A stretch of 64,000 nt of DNA from Microcosmobacter sp040493455 (GCF_040493455.1 NZ_JANFDA010000010.1:10195-74194), one strand, 5' to 3'. Positions 32,402 through 41,843 are shown, counted from the stretch's first letter. The notes: generated by a model from the letters alone, not told the origin. Made by a program: numbers and translations.

Positions 32402-33913
32402 TTAGTTTAACAATCTGTGCTGCTGTACCAAGTGCAAAGTAGTATCGTATAGATGCCTTTTCTCCATTTTACTTTTTAACCAAGCATAGAAGCTCATTAC
32501 AAAAATGTCTTCGCGTTTGGCTTCTATCCAGTCAAAAGAAAGTTCAACCTTCTCAATAAAAGCTTCAGATGTAACCGATTCAGGATTTCGATAATAGATT
32601 TCTATTAAATTGAGATACGTGAGTACTCGTTTTTGACCAATACTTTTTAGATATGTACTGTAAGACCTCCTAAAGCTTCTTAAGCGAGATTCAAAAAGAT
32701 CAATGTTACCTAATTCAAGATGTAATAGTATTTCAATAAGGCTTTTCTTAATGGTCCACTCTTTACCTGCTTTTTCAATATACCATTTATCGGTATGGTA
32801 AAACTTGGAAAATAATTTATAAGCCTCTTTGTATTGATTGTTTTGAAAATAAAATGTGATTAGGCTCAAGTGAATATCCAAAAGTGCTTCTAAATCTTGA
32901 TGTTTTTTTGAAATTACTGCTTCAAGATAAGAGATTGCGTCTTGTTGTTGATTGGAATAGTTTAAATTCAAAGCAAATAAAAGATCGTACTTAAGCTTGA
33001 AATGATTAAAATATTTTTTTCGATTTTGAACCATTTCTTGTTTCATCAAGTTTAAATACTCTAAAGATGTTTCAAATTTTTTATTTCTGAATAAAGTATT
33101 TGAAATCATGTACAAGACATGAAGGTGATAATACAATTGCTTACTTTTTTGTTTATGGTCAATAAGCGATTGGTACGTATTGATGACAAAAGGTTCAATT
33201 TCTAGATAGTCCTTAGAGATTAGCGCAGATATACTCGCTATAGTCATTAATTGGTACAAGGATTTAAAGGACATGGAATCGTGCATGCTTATTTGATGCT
33301 CTTCCAAAGTTTTGTTTAGTAACTTCTGGAAGTTAATGACCTCTCCTTTATACTTAATCCTGGCTAGGGTTCTGCGGATTTTAGCATAGACAATATTGAG
33401 TTGTTCCTCGGTGTAAAGATGTTTTTGGTTAATGTTGAATTTAGAAACTAAATCATCAAGATCTAATTCTGGTAATGTATAGGCATACTGAATCTTTGTA
33501 TGGTAAATTTCATTGAGAAGTGGAAAGAGTTGATGCTCTAACGATAACTTTTCAGCCTTATCTAGAAGTTTATAAGCTGTACCATATTGTTTGTGCATTA
33601 AAAATGTTCTAGAGGCTAAGATGTACTTTATGATATGCATATCAGTAGAATTCTCTTCCTCTAAGTTGATGTTAGCAATAAAGTCGATGAGACTCGATAA
33701 GAGCCGTTTTCGCAAAGCATGATAGGCGTTTTTATTTCCGCTTTTATAGAGACTCTTATATATGACTTCAGAGGGCTGTTCTTGCTTAGCTAAAAGCTTA
33801 AAAAGCTGAATGTTTTTGGAATCGTGTCGCTTGTTCTTTTTCTCTAAATAAGTAATGAAACGCTGTTGCTCGTCAACAGAAAGAGCCTTGATTATATCAT
33901 TTAAACTCGTCAT
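32402..33913 (-). CDS. Helical-repeat protein of unknown function
   Basis: A 503-residue cytoplasmic protein without signal peptide. Nearly the whole chain is predicted helical, with TPR-like spacing of Tyr, Leu and Ala (for example YGTAYKLLDKAEKLS, FETSLEYLNLMKQEM, YKEAYKLFSKFYHTD). No catalytic motif is seen. I do not recognise a named family; it looks like a flavobacterial TPR-type scaffold. It stands alone on the minus strand; the 105-nt gap downstream and the 150-nt gap upstream show no clear hairpin terminator. Confidence 0.7.
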   Translation of the reverse strand: MTSLNDIIKALSVDEQQRFITYLEKKNKRHDSKNIQLFKLLAKQEQPSEVIYKSLYKSGNKNAYHALRKRLLSSLIDFIANINLEEENSTDMHIIKYILASRTFLMHKQYGTAYKLLDKAEKLSLEHQLFPLLNEIYHTKIQYAYTLPELDLDDLVSKFNINQKHLYTEEQLNIVYAKIRRTLARIKYKGEVINFQKLLNKTLEEHQISMHDSMSFKSLYQLMTIASISALISKDYLEIEPFVINTYQSLIDHKQKSKQLYYHLHVLYMISNTLFRNKKFETSLEYLNLMKQEMVQNRKKYFNHFKLKYDLLFALNLNYSNQQQDAISYLEAVISKKHQDLEALLDIHLSLITFYFQNNQYKEAYKLFSKFYHTDKWYIEKAGKEWTIKKSLIEILLHLELGNIDLFESRLRSFRRSYSTYLKSIGQKRVLTYLNLIEIYYRNPESVTSEAFIEKVELSFDWIEAKREDIFVMSFYAWLKSKMEKRHLYDTTLHLVQQHRLLN

Positions 33914-34063
33914 TTAATCATCACTATTTATTCTATTAATACTTTAAAAATAGTATAAAATCTTTATGTGAGCTAAAATATATCGTCAGTTTTTGTTAAA
34001 ATTTGATATGAATGTTTTTTCGTTAAGGCTAACCTTTGTGTCATAATCATTAAAGCAAATGTT

Positions 34064-34552
34064 ATGAATTATCAAACAACAGTGTCTTTGAAAGAAGACC
34101 AAAACGTAAAAGCTAAAAAGAAAGAAAAAAATGGTTTTGATCAGAAACCAACACCAGCATTTATTGGAGCCTCATGGACTGCATTGTTTATTGGTATGAT
34201 ATCTTATTGTGTTGGATTATGGAACTCTGATATGGAACTCAATGAAAAAGGATACTATTTTACCATTCTCTTATTTGGACTCTTTTCTGTAATCTCTGTT
34301 CAGAAGGCAGTGAGAGACAAGCTAGAGGATATACAAGTTACAGAAATGTATTATGGTATCAGTTGGTTTACAACCATTGCGGCTATAGTATTATTAGTCA
34401 TCGGACTTTGGAATGCAGACTTACTACTCAGTGAAAAAGGATTCTATGGGATGTCGTTTACATTAAGTCTTTTTGCAGCAATTGCAGTGCAAAAGAATAC
34501 TAGAGATGTTGCTTATATCGATAAAACTGCAAAAGAAAAATCATCGGACTAA
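34064..34552 (+). CDS. YiaA/YiaB two-helix domain inner-membrane protein
   Basis: A 162-residue membrane protein with four hydrophobic helices arranged as two copies of the YiaAB two-helix unit: FIGASWTALFIGMISYCVGLWNS plus YFTILLFGLFSVISVQKAVRD, and ISWFTTIAAIVLLVIGLWNAD plus YGMSFTLSLFAAIAVQKNTRD. The repeated GLWN and VQKxxRD ends are characteristic. E. coli YiaA is linked to stress tolerance, but its function is not known. A terminator hairpin follows, so it is monocistronic. Confidence 0.85.
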   Translation: MNYQTTVSLKEDQNVKAKKKEKNGFDQKPTPAFIGASWTALFIGMISYCVGLWNSDMELNEKGYYFTILLFGLFSVISVQKAVRDKLEDIQVTEMYYGISWFTTIAAIVLLVIGLWNADLLLSEKGFYGMSFTLSLFAAIAVQKNTRDVAYIDKTAKEKSSD

Positions 34553-34624
34553 TCATTTCTTAAGAAATAAATCAAAATACAGCCCTACCACGATTTATTT
34601 TGTTTGATGATTGGGTTAACCTGA

Positions 34625-34660
34625 AACCTCACAGGTCTGGTTAGTGCCTGTGAGGTTTTA
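34625..34660 (+). terminator. Terminator after the yiaA-like gene
   Basis: AACCTCACAGG pairs with CCTGTGAGGTT around an 11-nt loop, followed by a TTTTAAAAAA stretch. It is unrelated to the REP family of the first 14.6 kb. Confidence 0.7.
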
Positions 34661-34674
34661 AAAAAACAATCGAT

Positions 34675-35307
34675 ATGACATCTCAAACGAAGACTTTAAG
34701 AACTTTCGAGCTAATTGCTGTGACACTTACAGCTTTGGGTAAGTTCTTATTCATGGATTATCTCAACTGGCGATTACCTTTCGTTATAGCAGCCATATTG
34801 TTTTGGGGAGGCTATATAATCTGGACCAGTAGAAGAAATCCAGAAGTACTCAAAGCCTGGGGATTTAGAACAGACAATTTCAATTCGGTACTTAAACTAG
34901 TATTGCCTTTTGCAATCGTATCTCTTGTAATCTTTGTTATTGTAGGTTTAGCTAGAGGTAGCATTAATACCACTTGGCATATTTTGCCAATACTCATAAG
35001 CTATCCTATTTGGGGAACAATACAGCAGTTTTTAATTATCGCTTTAGTTGCAGGAAATCTTAGAGCTTTCAATGTATCAAAACCCTTGATCTTAATCCTA
35101 ACTGCAGTTCTCTTTTCGGTTGTTCATTTTCCTTCGGTATGGTTAATGGCTGGGACGTTTGTGTTAGCACTCTTCTATACATGGATTTATCTTAAAAAAC
35201 AGAACTTATATGTGCTTGGGTTGTTTCATGGATGGTTGGGGGCTTTCTTTTATTATTTAGTTATAAATCAAGATCCCTTTGCGGATATCTTTTTAAAGTA
35301 TTTTTAA
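34675..35307 (+). CDS. CPBP-like membrane protein with an altered active-site motif
   Basis: A 210-residue protein with about seven membrane segments. The C-terminal half follows the CPBP intramembrane protease (Abi) layout: a motif-1 helix, then SVVHFPSVWLMAG (motif 3 His) and LGLFHGWLGAFFYYL (motif 4 His). At motif 1, where proteases have EExxxR, it reads TIQQFLIIALVAGNLRAF, so both Glu are Gln. Either a variant active site or a non-proteolytic member is possible. The next small gene starts after 1 nt, suggesting a shared transcript. Confidence 0.75.
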   Translation: MTSQTKTLRTFELIAVTLTALGKFLFMDYLNWRLPFVIAAILFWGGYIIWTSRRNPEVLKAWGFRTDNFNSVLKLVLPFAIVSLVIFVIVGLARGSINTTWHILPILISYPIWGTIQQFLIIALVAGNLRAFNVSKPLILILTAVLFSVVHFPSVWLMAGTFVLALFYTWIYLKKQNLYVLGLFHGWLGAFFYYLVINQDPFADIFLKYF

Positions 35308-35308
35308 T

Positions 35309-35578
35309 ATGAAATCAGATATGCTAAGATGTATACTACTTCTGCTTTCAGGGTTTTTAACATTTGTGCTGTTAGAAATTCTTCCAGTTGCTGGTTTTGG
35401 AGGGAGTTTAATAATAGTAATTACTATACCATTTTTAATTCTTTTAGGAGCAATTTTCTTTATTATTTATCACGGATTTTATCAAGAGAAAACGAATCAG
35501 AGAATTAAGGATAGAGCTTTTTATATAATGTTTTTCATCACGATTCTAATGAACTTCGTGCTATTCCCATATAAGTAA
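35309..35578 (+). CDS. Small membrane protein of unknown function
   Basis: An 89-residue protein with three hydrophobic segments (LLLLSGFLTFVLLEILPVAG, IIVITIPFLILLGAIFFIIY and FYIMFFITILMNFVLF). No family is recognised. It starts 1 nt after the CPBP-like stop and ends 32 nt before the first hydrolase, which implies co-transcription with both. Confidence 0.65.
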   Translation: MKSDMLRCILLLLSGFLTFVLLEILPVAGFGGSLIIVITIPFLILLGAIFFIIYHGFYQEKTNQRIKDRAFYIMFFITILMNFVLFPYK

Positions 35579-35610
35579 ATTTAATTATCTTGTAAAATCA
35601 TTTCTAAATT

Positions 35611-36489
35611 ATGCCTTACTGGTTATCCACATTACTATTAATTCTCGGAATATACATTGCTATTAGTGTAGCCTTGTATTACTTGCAGGATTATATGTTG
35701 TTCAAGCCGGAAAAACTTCCGAAGGATTTTCAGTTCAACTATGATAATCAGCAAACAAAAGAGTATAACTTAGAAACCAGAGATGGTGCCATAATCAATG
35801 GATTACGTTTCTTCCCAAAAGGAGAAAGTAAAGGCGTGGTTTTATATCTCAAAGGGAATTCAAAAAGTATTAAAGGTTGGGGGAAATTTGCGGTAGATTT
35901 TACAAGGCATGGCTATAATGTAGTTATGGTCGATTATAGAGGATTTGGTAAGAGTACAGGTAGACGTTCTCAAAAAGCAATTAAGCGAGACCTTCAAGAG
36001 GTATATAACAAACTAAAAGAGCAAACCACCGAAGATCGTATTATTGTGTATGGTCGTTCTTTGGGATCTGGTTTTGCAGCTAAATTAGCTTCGATCAATC
36101 AGCCGAAGTTGTTAATCCTAGATGCACCTTATTATAGTCTCACTAAAGTTACTGCGAGATATATGCCATTTATGCCATTATCTGTGTTGATAAAATATCC
36201 TTTGCCGACATACAAATGGTTGCGATATGTGCAATGTCCAATTCATATTATTCATGGAACACATGATAAGTTGATTCCTTATAAGACCAGTGTAAAACTA
36301 TCTCAGATAAACCCAAAACTAACCAAACTCCACACTGTCATTGGTGGAGGGCACAAAGACCTTAACAATTTTGAATCGTACCATAAGATGTTGGACGATA
36401 TTTTGAATTCTAAACATAAGGAAATAGACCTTTCAACGACTAGTATTAATGTCATTCACACCTCAAAGAAAACCAAAAAACAGGCTTAA
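35611..36489 (+). CDS. Membrane-anchored alpha/beta hydrolase, first of an overlapping pair
   Basis: A 292-residue alpha/beta hydrolase of the BAAT/YqiA-like 'FrsA/bem46' type. An N-terminal membrane helix (LLLILGIYIAISVALYYLQDYMLF) is followed by VVMVDYRGFGKSTG and the nucleophile elbow YGRSLGSGFAAKLA (Ser ~153). The expected acid is in HGTHDKLIPY and the catalytic His in IGGGHKDLNNF. At VVLYLKGNSKS it has Lys-Gly-Asn where the family usually has HGN, which the paralog keeps. Substrate unknown. Its last 41 nt overlap the start of the next gene, a paralog. Confidence 0.85.
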   Translation: MPYWLSTLLLILGIYIAISVALYYLQDYMLFKPEKLPKDFQFNYDNQQTKEYNLETRDGAIINGLRFFPKGESKGVVLYLKGNSKSIKGWGKFAVDFTRHGYNVVMVDYRGFGKSTGRRSQKAIKRDLQEVYNKLKEQTTEDRIIVYGRSLGSGFAAKLASINQPKLLILDAPYYSLTKVTARYMPFMPLSVLIKYPLPTYKWLRYVQCPIHIIHGTHDKLIPYKTSVKLSQINPKLTKLHTVIGGGHKDLNNFESYHKMLDDILNSKHKEIDLSTTSINVIHTSKKTKKQA

Positions 36490-37273
36490 AAAGGTAATTC
36501 TTTCATTAGTCGCAATTTATGTTATGTTTGGAGCAGCACTATATTTCATACAGGAAACTATACTCTTTAGACCAACGGTTTTAGAGCAGCAGTATCAGTT
36601 CGAATTCGATCATAGTTTCGAAGAACTGAACTTTAATACTACAGATGGAGCCGTTATCAATGCAATTCATTTTAAAGCTGAAAACCCAAAGGGTATTATT
36701 ATTTATTTTCATGGAAATGCAGGAGATCTCTCAAGATGGGGAAAAATCACCGAGCAATTCGTAGACTTTAATTATGATGTCTTGGTAATGGATTATCGCA
36801 CCTATGGTAAAAGCACAGGAAAGCTAAGTGAAAAGGCATTGTACGAAGACGCACAATTGTGTTATGATTATGCGGCAAATCTGTTTAACGTAGAAGATAT
36901 TATCATTTTTGGAAGGTCATTGGGTACAGGAGTCGCTTCACATCTAGCGTCCAAGAATGCGTGTAGTCAGTTAATCTTGGAGACACCATATTACAGTATT
37001 GCTGATGTGGCTAAATATAGATTTCCAATATTTCCAGTAAAAGCACTTTTAAAGTATAAAATCCCTACCTATAAATATCTCGAAGAAGTAGATTGCCCTA
37101 TAACTATTTTTCATGGTACAGAAGATTATGTAGTGCCATACAATTCAGGTAAAAAACTAAAGGATGCTTCGAGTAAGGATATCAATTTTATTACTATTGA
37201 AGGCGGTGAGCATAATAATCTTGTTGATTTTGAAATTTATCGCGAAGGTTTAGAAGATTTATTAAACCAATGA
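36449..37273 (+). CDS. Membrane-anchored alpha/beta hydrolase, second of an overlapping pair
   Basis: A 274-residue paralog of the preceding gene with the same layout: membrane helix (VILSLVAIYVMFGAALYFIQE), IIIYFHGNAGDLSRWG, VLVMDYRTYGKSTG, the nucleophile elbow FGRSLGTGVASHLA, HGTEDYVVPY (acid) and EGGEHNNLVDF (His). It starts 41 nt inside the upstream gene in another frame, so translation is coupled. Its 3' end overlaps the convergent B-box-like gene by 37 nt. All catalytic residues are in place, unlike the upstream copy, whose oxyanion-side HGN is changed. Confidence 0.87.
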   Translation: MSFTPQRKPKNRLKKVILSLVAIYVMFGAALYFIQETILFRPTVLEQQYQFEFDHSFEELNFNTTDGAVINAIHFKAENPKGIIIYFHGNAGDLSRWGKITEQFVDFNYDVLVMDYRTYGKSTGKLSEKALYEDAQLCYDYAANLFNVEDIIIFGRSLGTGVASHLASKNACSQLILETPYYSIADVAKYRFPIFPVKALLKYKIPTYKYLEEVDCPITIFHGTEDYVVPYNSGKKLKDASSKDINFITIEGGEHNNLVDFEIYREGLEDLLNQ

Positions 37274-37755
37274 TGTTTTACTAGTATTGCGATTTTATAC
37301 AATAAGAAAAATATCGGGACACCTGAAACTATGAGTAATATTAGCACTATTATCCCGAGTTTGAATCCGATGAAAGGAATACTTCTTATATCTTGAATAA
37401 ATGTTGTGTCTTGCATCATATAGTGCATGCCAGCCAAAGAAAATCCAATTAAAAACACGAGAAAGTAATTTGCTGCAAATTCATTATTATCCATTGAATA
37501 CTGATAATACAGATAATATGCTGGGACAGCCAAGGAGACAATAACAGCAAAACCTAAAGCTCTGATGACTCTATTCTTGTTTTCGTAATGGGAACTCGAT
37601 CTATATAATTCTTTATTACAACTTGGGCACAATCTTTCGTCATGATGAATGCATGTATGACACATGCCTCTTCCACACCCTGCACAGTGTTTTTGCAAGA
37701 ATAGATTTGGGTGGGTATGACAAAAGTATAATGCTTTCTCGTTGAGGTCTCTCAT
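37237..37755 (-). CDS. Membrane protein with N-terminal B-box-like zinc-binding domain
   Basis: About 172 residues. The N-terminus holds a row of zinc ligands, CHTHPNLFLQKHCAGCGRGMCHTC, then LCPSC, like a B-box/double zinc ribbon. Three hydrophobic segments follow (ALGFAVIVSLAVPAYYLYYQ, FLVFLIGFSLAGMHYM and LGIIVLILLIVSGVPIFFLLY). Such zinc-ribbon plus membrane proteins are widespread in Bacteroidota and of unknown function. The frame extends three codons upstream to a TTG, but ATG 37755 is the natural start. The last 37 nt overlap the convergent hydrolase gene. Confidence 0.75.
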   Translation of the reverse strand: MRDLNEKALYFCHTHPNLFLQKHCAGCGRGMCHTCIHHDERLCPSCNKELYRSSSHYENKNRVIRALGFAVIVSLAVPAYYLYYQYSMDNNEFAANYFLVFLIGFSLAGMHYMMQDTTFIQDIRSIPFIGFKLGIIVLILLIVSGVPIFFLLYKIAILVKHHWFNKSSKPSR

Positions 37756-37772
37756 GGAAACCAAAAGTAAAC

Positions 37773-37805
37773 AAAAAAGGCTTCAAGTTTTCTTGAAGCC
37801 TTTTT
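37773..37805 (-). terminator. Terminator of the zinc metalloprotease gene
   Basis: AGGCTTCAAG pairs with CTTGAAGCCT around TTTT, flanked by A and T runs, 23 nt past the stop at 37828. Confidence 0.88.
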
Positions 37806-37827
37806 AATCATTTATGAGAATCTATTT

Positions 37828-40326
37828 TTATCCATTAGGATTAAGAATAGCGTCGATACGTTCTACAATATCTCTCAAATGCACTTTACTCATCTGATCA
37901 CTTGTTCTTCCAATAGCTGCTCTAGCATTTCTCTGAAGCGTGTTTAGTTCTGCTCTAACCACAGCTCTTACATCAGACTGGCTAGTGTTCAACGCGGTTC
38001 TTTTTACATAAGGACTAGGGCTTCTGCCAGATTGGTTTGGAGCTGTCATTAAGTAAGCCAAACGATCTATGTGCGCACGTTGTAAGTTACGTCTGTAAGT
38101 ATCTATAGTTCTTCCAGAACGTAATTCAGTCCATACGCCATTTCTAAGATCACGCATCATGTCTAGTAGCTTGTAAGCATCATTGCCATTCATGGTTTCA
38201 TTTTCAATCATACGAGCCATTTTACTAAGGCTAAGAATATTATTCAGAGTTCTTGCCTGAGTACTACGTACACGCTCAACTGATCCTGCAAATTGGATAC
38301 GGTTGAAGATGTTTTCATCGATCAACCAATCTGGAGTTTCAAAAAGGTTGTCGATAACAAACTCTAAACAATTCTTTTGATGTTCTTTAGGAACGTGTGT
38401 ATACACAGCACCTTCCTGGTCAGCTGTTTTATAATGCTCATAAACACCACCAATGTTGTTTGAAACGTGTCCCATGTAACGATTGAATTGAGACACAACA
38501 TGACCATACATATCTCCAAGATCGTCATAATCTTCACCAGCTTCTGTAGTCCATTCAATTAAGTTTGGTACAATACGCTTTAGGTTTTTAATACCATAAT
38601 CACTAGCTAAGATAGCATCATCACCAAGGTCTTCAGTTTGTGAGCTAGGATCAACAACGTCACCAGCTTGTTGATGTCCGAATCTGTACATTGGATCATC
38701 TGCATGATCTGTGATCCATTTGTTAAGTATAGGCTTTTCATCTTCAGCAGTAGCTGCTTCTAATATAGGTCTATATCCCCAACGGATAGAATGTTTGTCA
38801 TAGATACCAATATTTGGCATTAAAGCAACACCTTCATCTCCAGGTTGGGCAACATAGTTAAAACGTGCATAATCCATAATTGATGGTGCTGTACCATATT
38901 CTTTAGTAAAGGCTGCGTCTCTCAGTTTTTCTACAGGATAAGCACAACTACTTCCCATATTATGAGGTAACCCAAGAGTATGGCCAACTTCGTGAGCAGA
39001 CACAAAACGAATTAAGCGTCCCATAACTTCGTCCTTAAACTCAGGACTTCTGGCTTCTGGATTTATAGCCGCAGTCTGCACAAAGAACCAACCTCTTAAT
39101 AGAGACATAACATTGTGATACCAGTTGATATCACTTTCTAAGATTTCACCAGATCTTGGATCTGAAACGTGAGGGCCATTAGCATTCGGGATTGGAGATG
39201 CTAAGTAGCGAACCACTGAATAACGTACGTCTTCCGGACTCCATTCTGGATCTTCTTCAACAGAAGGTGGATCTTTAGCAATAATAGCATTTTTGAAACC
39301 TGCAGCTTCAAAAGCAACTTGCCAATCTTCAATACCTTGCTTTATATATTTACGCCATTTTTCAGGTGTAGCTCTATCTATATAGTATACAATTTGTTTC
39401 TTTGGTTCAACAAGCTCTCCACGTTTGAACTTTTCAATGTCTTCATCTTTAACTTCTAATCTCCAACGATCTAGATAAGTTAAGGTTTTACTACGCTGAT
39501 CTTCTTGTCCATAATCGACTTGACCTCTGGCAAACCAACCAACACGTTCGTCGAAATAACGACGTTTCATAGGTTCTTTTGGAAGTAGAACCATTGAGTT
39601 ATTGATTTCAATAGAGATTGTTCCTGTACTCGAATTTGAAGGCGGACGCCCAGCATTGTATGTTTTTACATGGCGTGCCTCAATATTTTGAGGATAACTC
39701 TTTACAGTCTCGATGAATGACTTTTCACCATCTAGTCTTGTAACTCTATATTGAGTTCTTCTAAATTGTGGTAAACCAAGTGCTTTTACATCTTTATTGA
39801 ACAAAGGCGAAGCTTCAATAACTGTATTCATTGAATCTTTGCTGAATGCTTTAATTGGGAATGTAAATAAAACAGGTTCAAAATTAGAGTTTACAACAGC
39901 TTCGTGAACTGGTAAAGAATCTGCTGCATAAACTTGATGAGATACAACTCTTAGTATTACTTTTTTATCTTTTTTCTGCCAGCGTAATACCTGAGTGTTT
40001 TGCTTTCCGCCACCAAAACCGATACCATTCGCAGTCTTAGCTATACGAGTTACCATAAGCATCTCACGGTCAAAAAGTGTATCTGGGATTTCGTAGTAAT
40101 ACTTATCGTCTATTTTATGGACATCAAATAACCCTTTGTCCGTTTTAGCGTTTTTAGTAATTACTTTGCTATAAGACTGAATGTCATTCTTGCCTGGTTT
40201 TTTAGCGGGTTTTTTAGCTGCTGTAGCTGCAGCAGTTTTGTTTTTGTTGGCTTTTTTAGCTGTAGAACATGAGAATGCCAAAAAAGCGCAAGCCACGAAA
40301 AGTAGCTTAATACTAGTAGTCTTCAA
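37828..40326 (-). CDS. Large zinc-dependent metalloprotease lipoprotein (DUF5117/DUF4953 type)
   Basis: About 832 residues. A lipoprotein signal (KLLFVACAFLAFSCSTAKK) and a basic linker lead into a DUF5117-like region (~90-290: EIPDTLFDREMLMVTRIAK, GWFARGQVDYG). The peptidase part has the extended zinc motif HEVGHTLGLPHNMGSS (~440-455) and the downstream SIMDYARFNYVAQPGD, the Met-turn region of metzincin-like enzymes. A helical DUF4953-like C-terminus completes the usual length. It is expected at the periplasmic side of the outer membrane. No ATG is available: TTG at 40326 (giving MKTTSIKLL) and TTG at 40341 are both possible starts. Confidence 0.88.
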   Translation of the reverse strand: MKTTSIKLLFVACAFLAFSCSTAKKANKNKTAAATAAKKPAKKPGKNDIQSYSKVITKNAKTDKGLFDVHKIDDKYYYEIPDTLFDREMLMVTRIAKTANGIGFGGGKQNTQVLRWQKKDKKVILRVVSHQVYAADSLPVHEAVVNSNFEPVLFTFPIKAFSKDSMNTVIEASPLFNKDVKALGLPQFRRTQYRVTRLDGEKSFIETVKSYPQNIEARHVKTYNAGRPPSNSSTGTISIEINNSMVLLPKEPMKRRYFDERVGWFARGQVDYGQEDQRSKTLTYLDRWRLEVKDEDIEKFKRGELVEPKKQIVYYIDRATPEKWRKYIKQGIEDWQVAFEAAGFKNAIIAKDPPSVEEDPEWSPEDVRYSVVRYLASPIPNANGPHVSDPRSGEILESDINWYHNVMSLLRGWFFVQTAAINPEARSPEFKDEVMGRLIRFVSAHEVGHTLGLPHNMGSSCAYPVEKLRDAAFTKEYGTAPSIMDYARFNYVAQPGDEGVALMPNIGIYDKHSIRWGYRPILEAATAEDEKPILNKWITDHADDPMYRFGHQQAGDVVDPSSQTEDLGDDAILASDYGIKNLKRIVPNLIEWTTEAGEDYDDLGDMYGHVVSQFNRYMGHVSNNIGGVYEHYKTADQEGAVYTHVPKEHQKNCLEFVIDNLFETPDWLIDENIFNRIQFAGSVERVRSTQARTLNNILSLSKMARMIENETMNGNDAYKLLDMMRDLRNGVWTELRSGRTIDTYRRNLQRAHIDRLAYLMTAPNQSGRSPSPYVKRTALNTSQSDVRAVVRAELNTLQRNARAAIGRTSDQMSKVHLRDIVERIDAILNPNG

Positions 40327-40420
40327 AATTGTCGGTTTCAAAAGTTAGACCGTGAAATTAAGTATAATCACAGCAACTTAAAGAAGAACCAAATGACTTT
40401 AATATTACTTTAACGTCTTT

Positions 40421-41677
40421 CTATTCTAAAGAATCTATGTACTCTAGCATTAATTCTACACCTTCATCGTGTAAAATTGTAGTACCAATAAAAGGCATAC
40501 TCAACCCTTCTTCATAATTGCTTACTCTGAACTCTATGCTAAAACGCTGTTGAAAGATAAACGAATCGTTAAAAGCTGTTTCGTAAGACAATCGAAGTGG
40601 TGATTGGAATTGACAGAAGCCTCCATCAATGTGGCAATGCGCACATTGTATATCGAAATAAGCTCTAGCTCTTTCCTCTAAAGTAAACGAATCATCTTCC
40701 CAGTTTGGTAAAGAAGATACAGTTTCAGAAGACGCTAAACCAGAAATATAATTGGCATCAATAAAGTCTTGTAATTGATTAACACCATCGATATCAAAAT
40801 TCAAAGTTCTTAGTTTTGGACCAATAGGTGTTACAGCATCAAAAGTTTGATGACATGTGAAACAATCTGTATTAGAAGGAATTTCATAAGAGATGTTATT
40901 GGTGTCGCCATCAGCATCGATCCAAGTGATTGGTACTGTGCTGCCATCAAAATCTAAAACAGCATCTGTCTGTTCAGCATTCCATTTGTAGTCACCGGTT
41001 TCCCAATTCCCATCTCTCAATATAAGAACTCGGGTTTCTATAATTTGTCTTCCTAGAGATAGGTCTCTCTCGTCATTGTTATAAAAGAATGTTTTGGCTA
41101 TCAATGTACCTTCTGGGAAAATAGGTAACCCATCATCTTCATATTCTAATGTTGTGCCAATTGGTAACGCCATGATGCGTTGCTTGTGTGCATAATCAGA
41201 AAACAACGGTGTGCTTAGTTTGTATTCAAAAGCATAAATGCTTGGGGTCAAGTCAGCAAGATCTCCGTTAAATAAATTCAATTCTGATAGGTTAGTCAGA
41301 AGCTGAGGTATAACAGGATTTGGTAACGTTGTAAAGCTTTTAACATCTGACCACAAACTAATACTCGTAGCATCACAAGTAGTTTGCACATAGTAGTCGT
41401 AAGTCGTATTCGCAGTCAAACCAGATAATGCTAGCATAGCCTCGGAGCTATTTACAATAGTTCCTGTACCTTGAGCAAATCCAGATACACCATATTCAAT
41501 ACTAAAAGACCCTGTGTCATTAGAGTCATCCCATTGCAATGTGGCAGCATTTGAAGTGATGTCTGTTTCTGATAAGTTAAAAGGTATAGTACATTGTGGA
41601 GTTATGACATCATCATCTTCAGAACAAGAAGATAGAATCAATGCCATCATGCATAAAAATAAGCCAAGCTTTTTCAT
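40421..41677 (-). CDS. Diheme c-type cytochrome lipoprotein with an N-terminal fibronectin III domain
   Basis: A 418-residue protein. The lipoprotein signal is LCMMALILSSCSEDDD, where the acidic run after the Cys resembles a surface-export signal. A fibronectin III-like domain follows (~35-120: TSNAATLQWDDSNDTGSFSIEYG, YDYYVQTTC). The main part matches the SO_2930-type diheme family: YAFEYKLSTPLFSDYAHKQR, TLIAKTFFYN, a first heme site CFTCH (~271) and a second CAHCH (~343), then PFIGTTILHDEGVELM. Its partner and redox role are unknown. It is a single gene on the minus strand. Confidence 0.85.
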   Translation of the reverse strand: MKKLGLFLCMMALILSSCSEDDDVITPQCTIPFNLSETDITSNAATLQWDDSNDTGSFSIEYGVSGFAQGTGTIVNSSEAMLALSGLTANTTYDYYVQTTCDATSISLWSDVKSFTTLPNPVIPQLLTNLSELNLFNGDLADLTPSIYAFEYKLSTPLFSDYAHKQRIMALPIGTTLEYEDDGLPIFPEGTLIAKTFFYNNDERDLSLGRQIIETRVLILRDGNWETGDYKWNAEQTDAVLDFDGSTVPITWIDADGDTNNISYEIPSNTDCFTCHQTFDAVTPIGPKLRTLNFDIDGVNQLQDFIDANYISGLASSETVSSLPNWEDDSFTLEERARAYFDIQCAHCHIDGGFCQFQSPLRLSYETAFNDSFIFQQRFSIEFRVSNYEEGLSMPFIGTTILHDEGVELMLEYIDSLE

Positions 41678-41843
41678 CGATTTGGTTTTTTTCTGATCAA
41701 TAGCGCCCTAAAATAATAAAATCATACTAATATGAGTTCATAAATCGATAAAATCACAGGTTTTCATGGGAAAAGTGAAAAAAAAATATGTTGATGAAAG
41801 AAAAATACTATATTAGTGCTAGCATTAAATCTAATTAGTAACT

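Noticed and set aside
34625..34660. Palindrome after the yiaA-like gene as a further REP element
   Set aside because: It lacks the TGTCA ends and GAGCGCAGTCGA core and is placed as a terminator.
37237..37273. 37-nt convergent overlap as a sign of a wrong gene call
   Set aside because: Both proteins have intact motifs to near the end of the frame, so the overlap appears real.
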